A DNA stretch of 64,000 nt from Planotetraspora mira (GTDB lineage: Bacteria > Actinomycetota > Actinomycetes > Streptosporangiales > Streptosporangiaceae): the NCBI RefSeq assembly GCF_016863275.1, contig NZ_BOOO01000014.1, positions 24,913 to 88,912 on the forward strand, in the 5' to 3' direction. The notes below the pieces were generated by a model. It did no database searches. It saw only the letters and a program-made list of their open reading frames with translations, and was not told the origin of the DNA. The position numbers were made by a program, and so were the translations under genes. Positions 53,909 to 62,914 of this stretch are shown here, piece after piece; position 1 is the first letter of the stretch, and each line of letters opens with the position of its first letter.

Positions 53909-53964
53909 CGTCGTCCGCGTGTTGTCCCGCATGTTGTCCGCACGCCAGAAAAGGATGAGCTCGC

Positions 53965-55113
53965 ATGTCTGACCGTACTTTCCAGAACATTCCGCAGCCG
54001 CAACGCAACGGGCAGGGCGGCATCGACACGGGCCCTCGAAACATCGAGCTGGACCGCCAGAACCCGGATCTGCTCACGCCGCCCGAGACCGACCACGGCA
54101 CCCTGCCGAACATGAAGTTCTCCTTCTCCATGGCGCACACCCGGATCGAGGAGGGCGGCTGGACCCGGGAGGTGACCGCGCGCGAGTTGCCGATCGCCAC
54201 CACGCTGGCCGGCGTCGACATGCACCTCAACCCGGGTGCCTACCGGGAGCTGCACTGGCACAAGGAGGCCGAGTGGGCCTACGTCCTGGAGGGCAGCTGC
54301 CGGATCGGCGCGGTCGACCAGGAGGGCTGCAACTTCGTCGACGACGTGCAGAGGGGGGACCTGTGGTTCTTCCCCAAGGGCGTCCCGCACTACATCCAGG
54401 CGCTGGACGAGGGGGTGGAGTTCCTGCTGGTCTTCGATGACGGCTCGTTCTCCGAGAACTCCACCTTCATGATCAGCGACTTCTTCGCGCACACGCCCAA
54501 GAGCGTGCTGGCCAAGAACTTCGGCTGGACGATGCAGCAGATGGCGAACATGCCGGAGAAGGAGAAGTACATCTTCCGGGGCGAGGTGCCGCCTCCCCTG
54601 GAGTCCGACCGGGTGGTCAGCCCCACCGGTGACGTACCCCGGACCTTCAAGCACCGGATGCTCTCCCAGGAGCCGATCCGGTTCGACGGCGGCACGGTGC
54701 GGATCGTCGACTCGAGGACCTTCACGGCGGCCACCACCATCTCGGCGGCTCTGGTGGAGATCGAGCCGGGCGGTCTGCGCGAGTTGCACTGGCATCCGAC
54801 CGACGACGAGTGGCAGTACTGGATCTCCGGGTTCGGCCGGATGGGCGTGTTCGCCAGTTCGGGTCTGTCGCGCACGTTCAACTTCCAGCCGGGCGACGTC
54901 GGCTACGTCCCGTTCGCCTACGGGCACTACATCGAGAATCTCGGGAAGGAGCCGCTGGTGTTCCTCGAGATGTTCCGCAATCCGCGTTTCGAGGACATTT
55001 CAGCCATGCAGTGGATGGCCAACACTCCGCCGCAAGTCAGCGCCGACACGCTCAACGTGCCGCGGTCGATGATCGAGGCGTTGCCGAAGAGCAAGCACAG
55101 CATCGTCCGGTGA
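53965..55113 (+). CDS. oxdC: Oxalate decarboxylase (bicupin)
   Basis: 382 residues with two cupin domains, each with Mn ligands: ELHWHKEAEWAYVLEG (about 92) with GVPHYI, and ELHWHPTDDEWQYWISG (about 273) with YGHYI. The lid tetrapeptide SENS (about 170-173) is the form with Glu that gives decarboxylase rather than oxidase activity in the Bacillus enzyme (family knowledge). It converts oxalate to formate and CO2. Cytosolic, no signal peptide. Same direction as mntH, which supplies the metal. Confidence 0.92.
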   Translation: MSDRTFQNIPQPQRNGQGGIDTGPRNIELDRQNPDLLTPPETDHGTLPNMKFSFSMAHTRIEEGGWTREVTARELPIATTLAGVDMHLNPGAYRELHWHKEAEWAYVLEGSCRIGAVDQEGCNFVDDVQRGDLWFFPKGVPHYIQALDEGVEFLLVFDDGSFSENSTFMISDFFAHTPKSVLAKNFGWTMQQMANMPEKEKYIFRGEVPPPLESDRVVSPTGDVPRTFKHRMLSQEPIRFDGGTVRIVDSRTFTAATTISAALVEIEPGGLRELHWHPTDDEWQYWISGFGRMGVFASSGLSRTFNFQPGDVGYVPFAYGHYIENLGKEPLVFLEMFRNPRFEDISAMQWMANTPPQVSADTLNVPRSMIEALPKSKHSIVR

Positions 55114-55300
55114 GACAGGCGGCCAGACGCCGAGAGACCCCGGGGGAGACCCCGCTGAGACGCCGAAAGGCGCCGTCGGACGCGGTGAGATGCGGCTGAG
55201 ACACGACGAGTCGCGCCGGACCCCGCGGTCGTGCGGGGCGTGTGCCGCCCGGGTGCCGGGGTGGACCGGTGCAAGGCCGGCGCGCTCACAGCTGATCTTG

Positions 55301-55315
55301 ATACATCGGATGTAT
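55301..55315. promoter_or_regulatory. GntR-type operator candidate before the GH95-like gene
   Basis: ATACATC-G-GATGTAT is a perfect 7-bp inverted repeat with a 1-bp centre, in AT-rich sequence about 420 bp before the large secreted hydrolase. Its form fits FadR/GntR-family sites for sugar or acid regulators. No GntR gene is in the window. Confidence 0.5.
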
Positions 55316-55515
55316 TTTCTGACCGGCGTCCGTAACTGTTTGCTGCCGCTAGACGAAATCCGCCCAGATAGCTGGCCGTAGCCCAACAAATGCCCGATTT
55401 GGGCCCGTGAATTGGGCGTCTCGGCGTCTCTTGACGCCTCCAGACATCCAATGTTAACTACGCGTAACAGTCTGCAGCTGTGATGGGTGCGACTGGCTCG
55501 GGTGCCGAATCCGTG

Positions 55516-55655
55516 CCGGTTCGCACCGGTCTTCGCTGCGCAGGGGGGCGGTGAAACCGCCGTCGCCGGTCGCCGATCACCGGCGGCGGCGGTGGAGCCG
55601 TCCCCCTGCCAGGTTTTGCATCCCTCACACCCTTGATGATCTTGTTGGGGGTGAG
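55516..55655 (+). ncRNA. Structured GC-rich leader, unclassified cis RNA candidate
   Basis: Stacked perfect stems read from sequence: hairpin CCGGT/ACCGG (55516-55529); outer stem GCAGGGGG (55540-55547) with CCCCCTGC (55602-55609) enclosing two hairpins, GCGG-TGAAA-CCGC (55548-55560) and CGCCGGT-N8-ACCGGCG (55564-55585), a three-way junction; then CTCACACCC (55624-55632) with GGGGGTGAG (55647-55655), one mismatch. The block ends about 80 bases before the hydrolase ATG. The element is preceded by CCGAATCCG, but ydaO, cobalamin and other riboswitch cores I know are not matched. Confidence 0.5.
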
Positions 55656-55737
55656 TCATGCGATCGATCGAGGTACGGCCAGGCGAGGCCGCTGCCAGGT
55701 GGCGTCACAGCAGCAGCGAGTAAGGGAGATCATGTAG

Positions 55738-58700
55738 ATGAGGTTGCTGCGTTCCCTTTCCTTATTACTTCTCGCCGGTTCACTGGCGGCGGGTGGCCTG
55801 GCCGCACCGGCGCAGGCCTCGACCACTGACTCGGCTTTCGACCAGACGGCGGGAACGCTCAAGGTCGACTACGCCAACTACATGTCCAAGCACGACATCG
55901 TCTACAACCGTCCCAACACCAACCCGTTGTACGGGCTGACCGTCGGCAACGGCCGTACGGGCGCCATGGTGTGGAACCAGAACGGGCTGACGATGCAGGT
56001 GTCGGGCGTCGACCTGTCCGAACAGTCGGCGTACGCCGCGGGGACGGCGAACCTGTACACGAACCCGGGCATGGACACCGGATACACGAACTACCAGCAG
56101 CGGCTTTCGCTCTACGACGGAACCCTGACCACCAAGTACGACACCAACCGCACCGTCACCATCATGGGATCGCCCAACTCCGAGGTCATGGGCATCCACG
56201 TGGACGACAGCCGCGGTGGCGTCTCCAGCGTGGCGTTCGACCTGAGCATGTGGGACCCGGCGACCGTCACGAACATGGCCGACGTGCCGGACCTGAACAC
56301 CTGGAAGACCATCTCCACGTTCTCCGACGCCAACGTCGCCGGCTTCAGCCGCGGCCAGACCGACGCCAACGGCTTCGGCTACTCGATGGCGGCCACCGTG
56401 GAGGGCGCGAACTTCACCACCCAGGTCGTGGACGGGCGGAAGGTGCGGCTGAACATCACGCCCACCTCCAGTTACACGATCTGGCTCACCGCGGCGAGCA
56501 GGATCAACGCTCCCAACCGCGACTCGGTGACGCAGGCGCGCAACCAACTCGCCTCGGTCAAGGCCACCGGCTACGCCACGACGTTCAACAACTACAAGAA
56601 CTTCTGGCACTCGTTCTGGAACAAGTCGTTCGTCCAGTACTCCAACGGCTCCAAGGACGCCGACTACATGGAGAACGTCTACTACCTGAGCACGTACATG
56701 ATCGCGGCGGCGGGGTTCGGCAACTACCCGGCGCACTTCATCAACGGCGTCTTCCGCGCCACCCAGGACCAGAGCAAGTGGAGCAACGCGTACTGGTACT
56801 GGAACCAGCGCGACGTCTATCTGTCCTTCCTGTCGTCCAACCACTCCGACCTGATGGACCGCCACAACAACCTCTACAGCCGTAACTACAACGCGCTGAA
56901 GGCGTACACGCAGACGCGGTACGGAGTGGACGGCCTGTGGGTGCCGGAGACCATGGGCTGGGACGGCAACGCGCGCGGCACGACCGGCAGCGACTACACC
57001 AAGAACATCCTGTCGACGGGCTACGAGGCCGCCTACAGCATGTACATGCGCTACCGGTACACCAACGACGCGAACTACCTGCAGAACGTGGCCTATCCGT
57101 TCATGCGCGAGACCGCGAAGTTCTACTCCGCGATGCTGACGCACGACACGAGCAACGACACGTACTACATGGCCAACTCGAACTCGCATGAGACGTACTG
57201 GAACGTCAAGAACGCGATCACCGACCTGGCCGCCGTGCGCAGCATCTTCCCGCTGACCATCCAGGTCAGCCAGCAGCTCGGCGTCGACGCGGGGCTGCGG
57301 TCGACGTGGCAGAACGTGCTCGACCGCCTCGTGCCGTACGTCGTGTCCAACGGCGCCTACCAGCCGCACCAGCCGCCGATCTCGCAGACGCGCAACGGCG
57401 AGAACGTCTCGTCGGAGCTGATCTGGCCGTACGACCTGACCGGTATCGGCTCCTCCGACTACCAGACCGCGCTGAACACCTGGAACCAGCGGCCGTTCCC
57501 GTACGGCAACGTGTGGGCCAACGACGCCGTCCAGGCCGCCCGGCTGGGCCTCGGCGACCAGGCGTACAACGGCATGAAGACGATGCTGCAGAAGTACCAG
57601 AACTACCCGAACGGCATGACCAACAACACCAACGGCGTCTTCGAGTACCTCGGCGTGCACCTGACGGCGATGAACGAGTCGCTGCTGCAGAGCTACAACG
57701 ACAAGATCCGCGTGTTCCCCGCCGCGCCCACGGACTCCTCCTTCGTCGGGAAGTTCACCCTGCTGGCCAAGGACGGCTTCCTCGTCAGCTCCGAGCGCGA
57801 GGCCGGCGAGATCAAGTACGTCGGGCTCAAGAGCCAGTACGGCAAGCAGGCCACGGTCGTCAACCCCTGGGGCACCCAGCAGGTCCGGGTCCGCAGGACG
57901 TCCGACAACGCGATCATCACGACCAGTTCCAGTGGTGAGGTCACCTTCCCGACCGCGGCCAACACGGTCTACGTCGTGGAGCGCACGGCCAAGCCGCTCA
58001 GCAATTACACCTCGACCACGCTGACCGGCACCGCCAACCAGGGCGTCAAGACCCTGAGCGGCACCGCATCGGCTCTGGGCACCGCGGGGCAGACCTCGAA
58101 CTCGCTGATCAACGACACCGAGCTGACCTACGACGCCAACTGGCACCAGACCACGGCCCGCGGCTACGGCGACTACAACGACGACACCCACCACACCAAC
58201 ACCGTCGGCGCCACCGCCACGTACACCTTCACCGGGACCGGGATCGACTACCTGTCCGAGCGCCACAGCGACATGGGCAACGTCGACGTCTACATCGACA
58301 ACGTCTTCCAGACCAACGTCAACCTCAACGTCGGCGGCGGCCGCCAGGTCCAGCAGGTCGTGTACAGCAAGACCGGGCTGTCCAACGGACAGCACACCCT
58401 GAAGATCGTCAACAAGTCGACCTCGGTCGGCATGGTCGACGCCGTGCGGGTCACCACCGGCGGCGGCTCCGGCGCCGGGACGATCAGCCTGCGCTCCCGG
58501 GCCAACAACCTGTACGTCACCGCGCCCACCGGCTCGCCGCTGATCGCGAACAAGACGGCCATCGGGACGAGCGAGCAGTTCGAGAAGGTCAACCTGGGCA
58601 ACGGCAACATCGCCCTGCGGGCCAAGGGCAACAACCAGTTCGTCTCCGCCGAAAACGCCGGGGCCGCGGCGCTGATCGCCAACCGGCCGACGTCGGGCTC

Positions 58701-58863
58701 GTGGGAGACCTTCCAGCAGATCAACAACCCGGACGGCACGATCAGCCTCAAGGCGACGGTCAACAACCGATATGTCTGCGCGGACGGTGGCGGCGCCCAG
58801 CCGTTGATCGCCAACCGTGACGCGATCGGCCCCTGGGAGTCCTTCGATCTCATCACCAACTGA
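55738..58863 (+). CDS. Large secreted GH95-like glycoside hydrolase with CBM-like and fascin-like domains
   Basis: 1041 residues. Signal peptide ending APAQA (about 27). N-terminal beta domain (LYGLTVGNGRTGAMVWNQ) and (alpha/alpha)6 barrel-like region (about 280-690; ENVYYLSTYMIAAAGFGNYPAHFINGVFR, WNQRDVYLSFL) typical of the GH95/GH65-like clan. A beta-sandwich CBM-like domain (about 760-905; FTGTGIDYLSERHSDMGNVDVYIDN) and a C-terminal fascin-like beta-trefoil of three repeats (SLRSRANNLYVTA, ALRAKGNNQFVSA, SLKATVNNRYVCA) follow. RBS GGGAG stands before ATG 55738, preceded by ATG TAG. Probably attacks alpha-fucosyl or alpha-galactosyl polymers; not proven. Confidence 0.82.
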   Translation: MRLLRSLSLLLLAGSLAAGGLAAPAQASTTDSAFDQTAGTLKVDYANYMSKHDIVYNRPNTNPLYGLTVGNGRTGAMVWNQNGLTMQVSGVDLSEQSAYAAGTANLYTNPGMDTGYTNYQQRLSLYDGTLTTKYDTNRTVTIMGSPNSEVMGIHVDDSRGGVSSVAFDLSMWDPATVTNMADVPDLNTWKTISTFSDANVAGFSRGQTDANGFGYSMAATVEGANFTTQVVDGRKVRLNITPTSSYTIWLTAASRINAPNRDSVTQARNQLASVKATGYATTFNNYKNFWHSFWNKSFVQYSNGSKDADYMENVYYLSTYMIAAAGFGNYPAHFINGVFRATQDQSKWSNAYWYWNQRDVYLSFLSSNHSDLMDRHNNLYSRNYNALKAYTQTRYGVDGLWVPETMGWDGNARGTTGSDYTKNILSTGYEAAYSMYMRYRYTNDANYLQNVAYPFMRETAKFYSAMLTHDTSNDTYYMANSNSHETYWNVKNAITDLAAVRSIFPLTIQVSQQLGVDAGLRSTWQNVLDRLVPYVVSNGAYQPHQPPISQTRNGENVSSELIWPYDLTGIGSSDYQTALNTWNQRPFPYGNVWANDAVQAARLGLGDQAYNGMKTMLQKYQNYPNGMTNNTNGVFEYLGVHLTAMNESLLQSYNDKIRVFPAAPTDSSFVGKFTLLAKDGFLVSSEREAGEIKYVGLKSQYGKQATVVNPWGTQQVRVRRTSDNAIITTSSSGEVTFPTAANTVYVVERTAKPLSNYTSTTLTGTANQGVKTLSGTASALGTAGQTSNSLINDTELTYDANWHQTTARGYGDYNDDTHHTNTVGATATYTFTGTGIDYLSERHSDMGNVDVYIDNVFQTNVNLNVGGGRQVQQVVYSKTGLSNGQHTLKIVNKSTSVGMVDAVRVTTGGGSGAGTISLRSRANNLYVTAPTGSPLIANKTAIGTSEQFEKVNLGNGNIALRAKGNNQFVSAENAGAAALIANRPTSGSWETFQQINNPDGTISLKATVNNRYVCADGGGAQPLIANRDAIGPWESFDLITN

Positions 58864-58953
58864 ACGATGCTCCGCGGCGTGCCGTTGGACGCCGGCACGG
58901 CGCTGAGCGGCGGTTGGGCGATGGACGCCGGCTGAATCTTGGCCGGACGGCGA

Positions 58954-58998
58954 GAACGGCCGGTGATTCGGGCCTTATGGCCTGATCACCGGCCGTTC
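58954..58998 (+). terminator. Strong intrinsic terminator after the GH95-like gene
   Basis: AACGGCCGGTGAT (58955-58967) pairs perfectly over 13 bp with 58985-58997; the inner GGCC-TTAT-GGCC extends the stem. It is followed by CTTGTTCGTT. The rest of 58864-59249 is an apparently gene-free 3' region. Confidence 0.8.
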
Positions 58999-59249
58999 TT
59001 GTTCGTTCTGCGGGACCTTGCGGATGCCGGGTTCCGAGATTTCCGCGAACTTCCGCGGTTTCCGGAGGCTCAGCCCTTGCCACGGCATGTCCAGCTTGTG
59101 AGGCGTCATGCCCAGCTCGTCACGGCATGTCCAGCTCGCTCAGCCACTTCCACACCGCGTAGGCGTGCCGTGTCGCCTGCCCGCGTTCCTTCGAGGACAC
59201 GGCCGGTGAGGCGGGCGCGGGGGCCGCTGTCTGCCGCGGGCTGGTACGC

Positions 59250-59603
59250 CTACGAGAGGCCGGCGTCCGGATGTGAAAACGCATCCACGCAGTCGGCATA
59301 TATGTCGATTTCATCTGAAAGGCCAAGGGCGTCGAAGACCTTCTTGACCCGAGGAGAGAGACCGCAGACGGCCACGCGGTGTCCTCGGCCCAGGCGGACA
59401 TAGGTGTCAAAGATGATCTGAAGCCCCGTGCTGTCGAGGAACTCCACGTCGCTGAGGTCGAAGAGCAGCCGCGCCGTCGGATGGTCGAGGATCCCTTCGA
59501 CCCGCCTGCGTAGCTCCGGTTCTGTGGCGATGTCGAGCTCGCCGTACACGTTGATGACGGTGAAAGGCGGGTGAATCTCGGTCGAGACGCGGAAGTCATT
59601 CAT
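59250..59603 (-). CDS. STAS-domain anti-sigma factor antagonist, paralog of 34816
   Basis: 117 residues (MNDFRVSTEIHPPFTVINVYG ... FLDSTGLQIIFDTYVRLGRGHRV). Ser in DSTGL is the likely phospho-site. GGAGGTGA stands five bases before ATG 59603. It shares long stretches with the STAS protein at 34816 (DFRV, HPPFTV, GRGHRVAVCGL). No anti-sigma or sigma gene is adjacent. Confidence 0.9.
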   Translation of the reverse strand: MNDFRVSTEIHPPFTVINVYGELDIATEPELRRRVEGILDHPTARLLFDLSDVEFLDSTGLQIIFDTYVRLGRGHRVAVCGLSPRVKKVFDALGLSDEIDIYADCVDAFSHPDAGLS

Positions 59604-60047
59604 TCGGCTCACCTCCGTCGCGTCGCGGAGTCGGTGTCCCTCAGGTGGTGTCCCTCTGAAACAGCAGCCTAGGTCTGGCGTTCCTGGGATCCCATGCGAG
59701 GTCCCCATAGGGGATTCTCGCTTTGATCGACTTGCGCGGGATGCCCTATGGAATCGGAGCGGAGGGCATGGGCGGCATGAGGCCTCCGCTCGGAGGCCTG
59801 GTGCGCGGTCCGGGTCGGCTCGGTGCGAGAAACGGTTGGCCGGGAGCTGGATCCGCAGCTCAGCGACCTTGCATCGATCGTGTGTTCGATATATGGTTGG
59901 GCTAGCCGTTACAGGTGAGCTTGATTGGCGGGCCGTTTTTGGCCGTACGCCGTGTGATGAAGTCGTCGATGCCTGCAGAGAACGTCCCGGTCCGGGCGGC
60001 CGGGAACCGCAGTCCGTCGTTTTCGTCTCCGGCAAGGAGGGCCCGCC
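59604..60047. other. Divergent intergenic region with palindromes
   Basis: About 440 bp without a gene between the STAS start and the HNH start. It contains a perfect hairpin AGGCCTCC-GCTC-GGAGGCCT (59780-59799), the SOS box at 59874-59889, and an AT-rich stretch right after the box. Frames crossing it have no conserved sequence. Confidence 0.55.
59874..59889 (+). promoter_or_regulatory. LexA/SOS box candidate
   Basis: TCGATCGTGTGTTCGA matches the actinobacterial SOS consensus TCGAAC-N4-GTTCGA at all but one base and is symmetrical, flanked by A and T. It lies 158 bp before the HNH gene, over a TATATG-like -10. DUF222-HNH (13E12) genes of mycobacteria are known LexA targets. Confidence 0.65.
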
Positions 60048-62747
60048 GTGTACGGCTTGTCGCAGGGGTGTGGGCAGCTTTCCGCGCCGTCCTCTGCCAC
60101 GCCCTCGGCCCTGCCCTTGGCCGCGCCTCATGTTCCGGCTTCGGCTTCATCCCCAGTTCCAGCGTCGGCTGCGGCCCAAGCTCCGGACTCGGCCTCACCC
60201 ACATTCACCCCAGTTGCACCGCCGTCGGCCACGCCTCATGTATCGCCCTCGGGCTCGCCTTCCGCATCGTCTGCTTCTTTTGAGTCGTTCTCGCGCGAGT
60301 TTCCGAGCGCGCTTCCGGGAGATTCCACGGCGTCGCCCTCGGACAGTCCCGATGCTGCTCCCGGTGGGCCCGGCTGGTTGTCGTCGGGGTGCCCTGGGCT
60401 GACCGGCGGTGATCGCGTGCTCCCGCTCCCAATTCCGGCCGGCCTGACCGCGATGCCGGCCGGAGCCGAGTTGGGCGGGATGTTGGAGGGATGCGATGTC
60501 GCTCAGGTCTCGGGGTTCGACGCCGTTGAGGTCCTGAAGGCGGCGTATCGGCAGTTGTGCCATGAGCGGGCGCGATTCCTCCAGGTGGTGTTGGAGGTGG
60601 GCCTGAGGGAGCCGTTCTCGGGTGATTCGGTGCGCCGGTTGGAGGTCCCGGATGAATTCGGCCCCGATGAGGTGCGGGCGGCGTTGGTCTGGTCGCGGCG
60701 CCGGTCGGATGCCGCGTTCGAGCGGGCGTGGGATGTGCATCGGCGGTTGCCGATGTTGGGGGAGGAGATGCTGGCGGGACGGCTGGATGAGCCTCGGGCG
60801 GTGGCGTTCATCCGCTGGACGGCCGGGCTGACCAGTGACCAGGCCGCCCGAGTGTGTGAGCTCCTGCTGCCGCAGGCGTCGAGGTGGACGGTCGGAGAGC
60901 TGGTCGAGCAGATTCAGCGACTGGTGTTGGCGATCGATCCGCAGTGGGCGGAGAAGCGGTATCGGGAGGCGGTGCGGCGCCGCCGGGTGATCGGGGTTCG
61001 TCAGGAGGACGGCACTGCGACCGTGTCAGGGCTGGACCTGCCGATGGATCGGGCGGCGGCCGGGTGCGACCGGATCGATGAGTTGGCGCGTGGCTGCAAG
61101 CGCGCGGGCGACGGTCGGTCCATTGATCACATCCGTGTGGATCTGTTCCTGGGGTCGTTGGACGGGTCGTTTGAAGGGCTGACGGACGAGCAGGTGGTGG
61201 CTCATGTGCTGGCCCATCCGTTCGTCGACTCGGAATCTCCTGCCGATCCTGATTCCGACCCTGTTCCGTGCTCGAATCAGAACTCGGCTGAGAACTCGAC
61301 TGAGAACTCGGCTCGTGCGAGCGCCACCGGAGACGCCCGTGGGACCAGGAATAACACCCAAAACGGCCGCGCCAAACGCGCGAATGCCACCAGAAACGGC
61401 CCCCGCCAGGGTCGCGCCGACGCCGACGCCGAGCGCGGCGAGAACCAGGGCGGGCGCCAGCCCGATAGTCACGGTGATATTCGGCCGGAGAGCCGTGCCG
61501 AGCCGGCCCATGAGGGCGCCGTTGTCGGCGGCACCGGGTCCGGCCCCGTTGATGAGGCCCGTCTTGATGAGACCAGTCCCCGATCCGGGGGCGACCACGG
61601 TGATGACGAGCCCTGCGGTGACGCCATCGCGCCGAGCCGCCCACCGGGCGATGGGCCGGATTCGACATCGGCTGCCGGGTCGCCGGAACCGGCCGAGCAC
61701 GACGAACGGCCGAACGCTCACCGGCGAGCAGGTCCATCTCCCGACGTCAGTCGCAGCGCTGACCCAGACAATGACGGCGTGCCCGGCCGAGAGACGGCGG
61801 CGAAGGGGTGGGCGGTCGGTGAGGTACGCATTGAGCTGACCACTCTCCTCGGTCTGGATGAACATCCGGCGGAGGTGCCCGGGTGGGGAATGGTCCATGC
61901 CGGCCTGGCACGCCGCATGGTGGCCGACATGGCAGCGGGCGAGTGGCGGTTCGCGATCTGTGGCGACGACGGCCGGCTGTTGCACACCGGGATAACCCGC
62001 TATCGCCCAGTCGCCTCTCATGCTCGCCCGCTACGTGACGCTCGGCGCGGCGGCATCGTGGAATTGCAGATCACCAAACGGTGCCTGGACCACCTTGCCC
62101 GCGAGCCTGGGGAATTCGGTGAGTGGGCCGGCGTCCTCGCAGATCTCGCCAGGCAGGCCGCCGCTTCAGCCGTGAGAGACGGCGACACTCGATCGAGCGG
62201 AAATAGGCGGGAGGGCCGGGCATCGGGCAGGGATCGGCGGCAGGCGGATGCGATGTTACGACGACACATCCAGATCCGCGGCCGGGTGTGCTCCCGGCCG
62301 GGCTGCCGCGTGCCCGCGACCAAGACCGACCAGGACCACATCGTCGACTGGGTGGATAGGGGGCCCAGCGACGAGGGCAACCTGCATCTGGCCTGCCGAC
62401 ACGATCATCGTGCCAAACACCAAGGTGGCTGGCTTGTCACCATGGCCGAGCCCGGACTCATCATCTGGACCAGCCCTCTCGGTCATGACTACCCCTCCCG
62501 GCTACCGCCGATCATGACTCCGATGCCGCGGCCCGAGCCTCGTAACTGGCCGCACGTTCCAAGCGGGCCACTTGCCGATGACGACGCCCCGATCATGACC
62601 ACCGAACCTCGACCGGAACCCGATCCCGCCTCGGACGCGGATCCGGACGATCTAGAGGTTGGAGGGGGGAGCGCCGGTTGTGGCGAGGGCGGAAACTCGA
62701 TAGGGGGTGGAACGGCACCCCTATTGCGGGACGTTCCGCCGTTCTGA
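60048..62747 (+). CDS. DUF222/13E12-repeat family HNH endonuclease
   Basis: 899 residues from GTG 60048, with AAGGAGGG six bases upstream. Low-complexity Ala/Ser/Pro N-terminus (about 1-125), DUF222 domain (about 150-420; YRQLCHERARFLQVVLEVGLR, RWTAGLTSDQAARVCELLL), a long charged, Glu/Asn/Arg-rich linker (about 405-585), then the second DUF222 part and an HNH nuclease (about 735-800) with CSRPGC, DQDHIVDW and NLHLACRHDHRAKH, supplying the Zn and metal sites. An SOS box in the promoter suggests DNA-damage induction. Typical proteins are 400-550 residues; the linker explains the length. Confidence 0.88.
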   Translation: MYGLSQGCGQLSAPSSATPSALPLAAPHVPASASSPVPASAAAQAPDSASPTFTPVAPPSATPHVSPSGSPSASSASFESFSREFPSALPGDSTASPSDSPDAAPGGPGWLSSGCPGLTGGDRVLPLPIPAGLTAMPAGAELGGMLEGCDVAQVSGFDAVEVLKAAYRQLCHERARFLQVVLEVGLREPFSGDSVRRLEVPDEFGPDEVRAALVWSRRRSDAAFERAWDVHRRLPMLGEEMLAGRLDEPRAVAFIRWTAGLTSDQAARVCELLLPQASRWTVGELVEQIQRLVLAIDPQWAEKRYREAVRRRRVIGVRQEDGTATVSGLDLPMDRAAAGCDRIDELARGCKRAGDGRSIDHIRVDLFLGSLDGSFEGLTDEQVVAHVLAHPFVDSESPADPDSDPVPCSNQNSAENSTENSARASATGDARGTRNNTQNGRAKRANATRNGPRQGRADADAERGENQGGRQPDSHGDIRPESRAEPAHEGAVVGGTGSGPVDEARLDETSPRSGGDHGDDEPCGDAIAPSRPPGDGPDSTSAAGSPEPAEHDERPNAHRRAGPSPDVSRSADPDNDGVPGRETAAKGWAVGEVRIELTTLLGLDEHPAEVPGWGMVHAGLARRMVADMAAGEWRFAICGDDGRLLHTGITRYRPVASHARPLRDARRGGIVELQITKRCLDHLAREPGEFGEWAGVLADLARQAAASAVRDGDTRSSGNRREGRASGRDRRQADAMLRRHIQIRGRVCSRPGCRVPATKTDQDHIVDWVDRGPSDEGNLHLACRHDHRAKHQGGWLVTMAEPGLIIWTSPLGHDYPSRLPPIMTPMPRPEPRNWPHVPSGPLADDDAPIMTTEPRPEPDPASDADPDDLEVGGGSAGCGEGGNSIGGGTAPLLRDVPPF

Positions 62748-62914
62748 TCGTGCAGCTGGAGCCCTGCCCGCCTTGTTCGCCTTCGTTCGCCTTGTTTGCT
62801 CGGTCCACGTGGCTGGCCGCCTGCCAGAGTGCCGACAGGTTCGCGTGTCACCATGAGCGTCAACGCGATGGCCGCCTGGCCCAACCGGGCGTACCGGGAT
62901 GACGGAGGTTCGGG

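Noticed and set aside
55500..55620. ydaO (c-di-AMP) riboswitch
   Set aside because: Only the opening CCGAATCCG fits; the GGTACGGA and CCGACAGCT-type conserved blocks are not seen.
55780..58395. 871-codon minus-strand open frame opposite the GH95-like gene
   Set aside because: His/Val/Gly-rich shadow without motifs; the plus strand has a signal peptide and clear domains.
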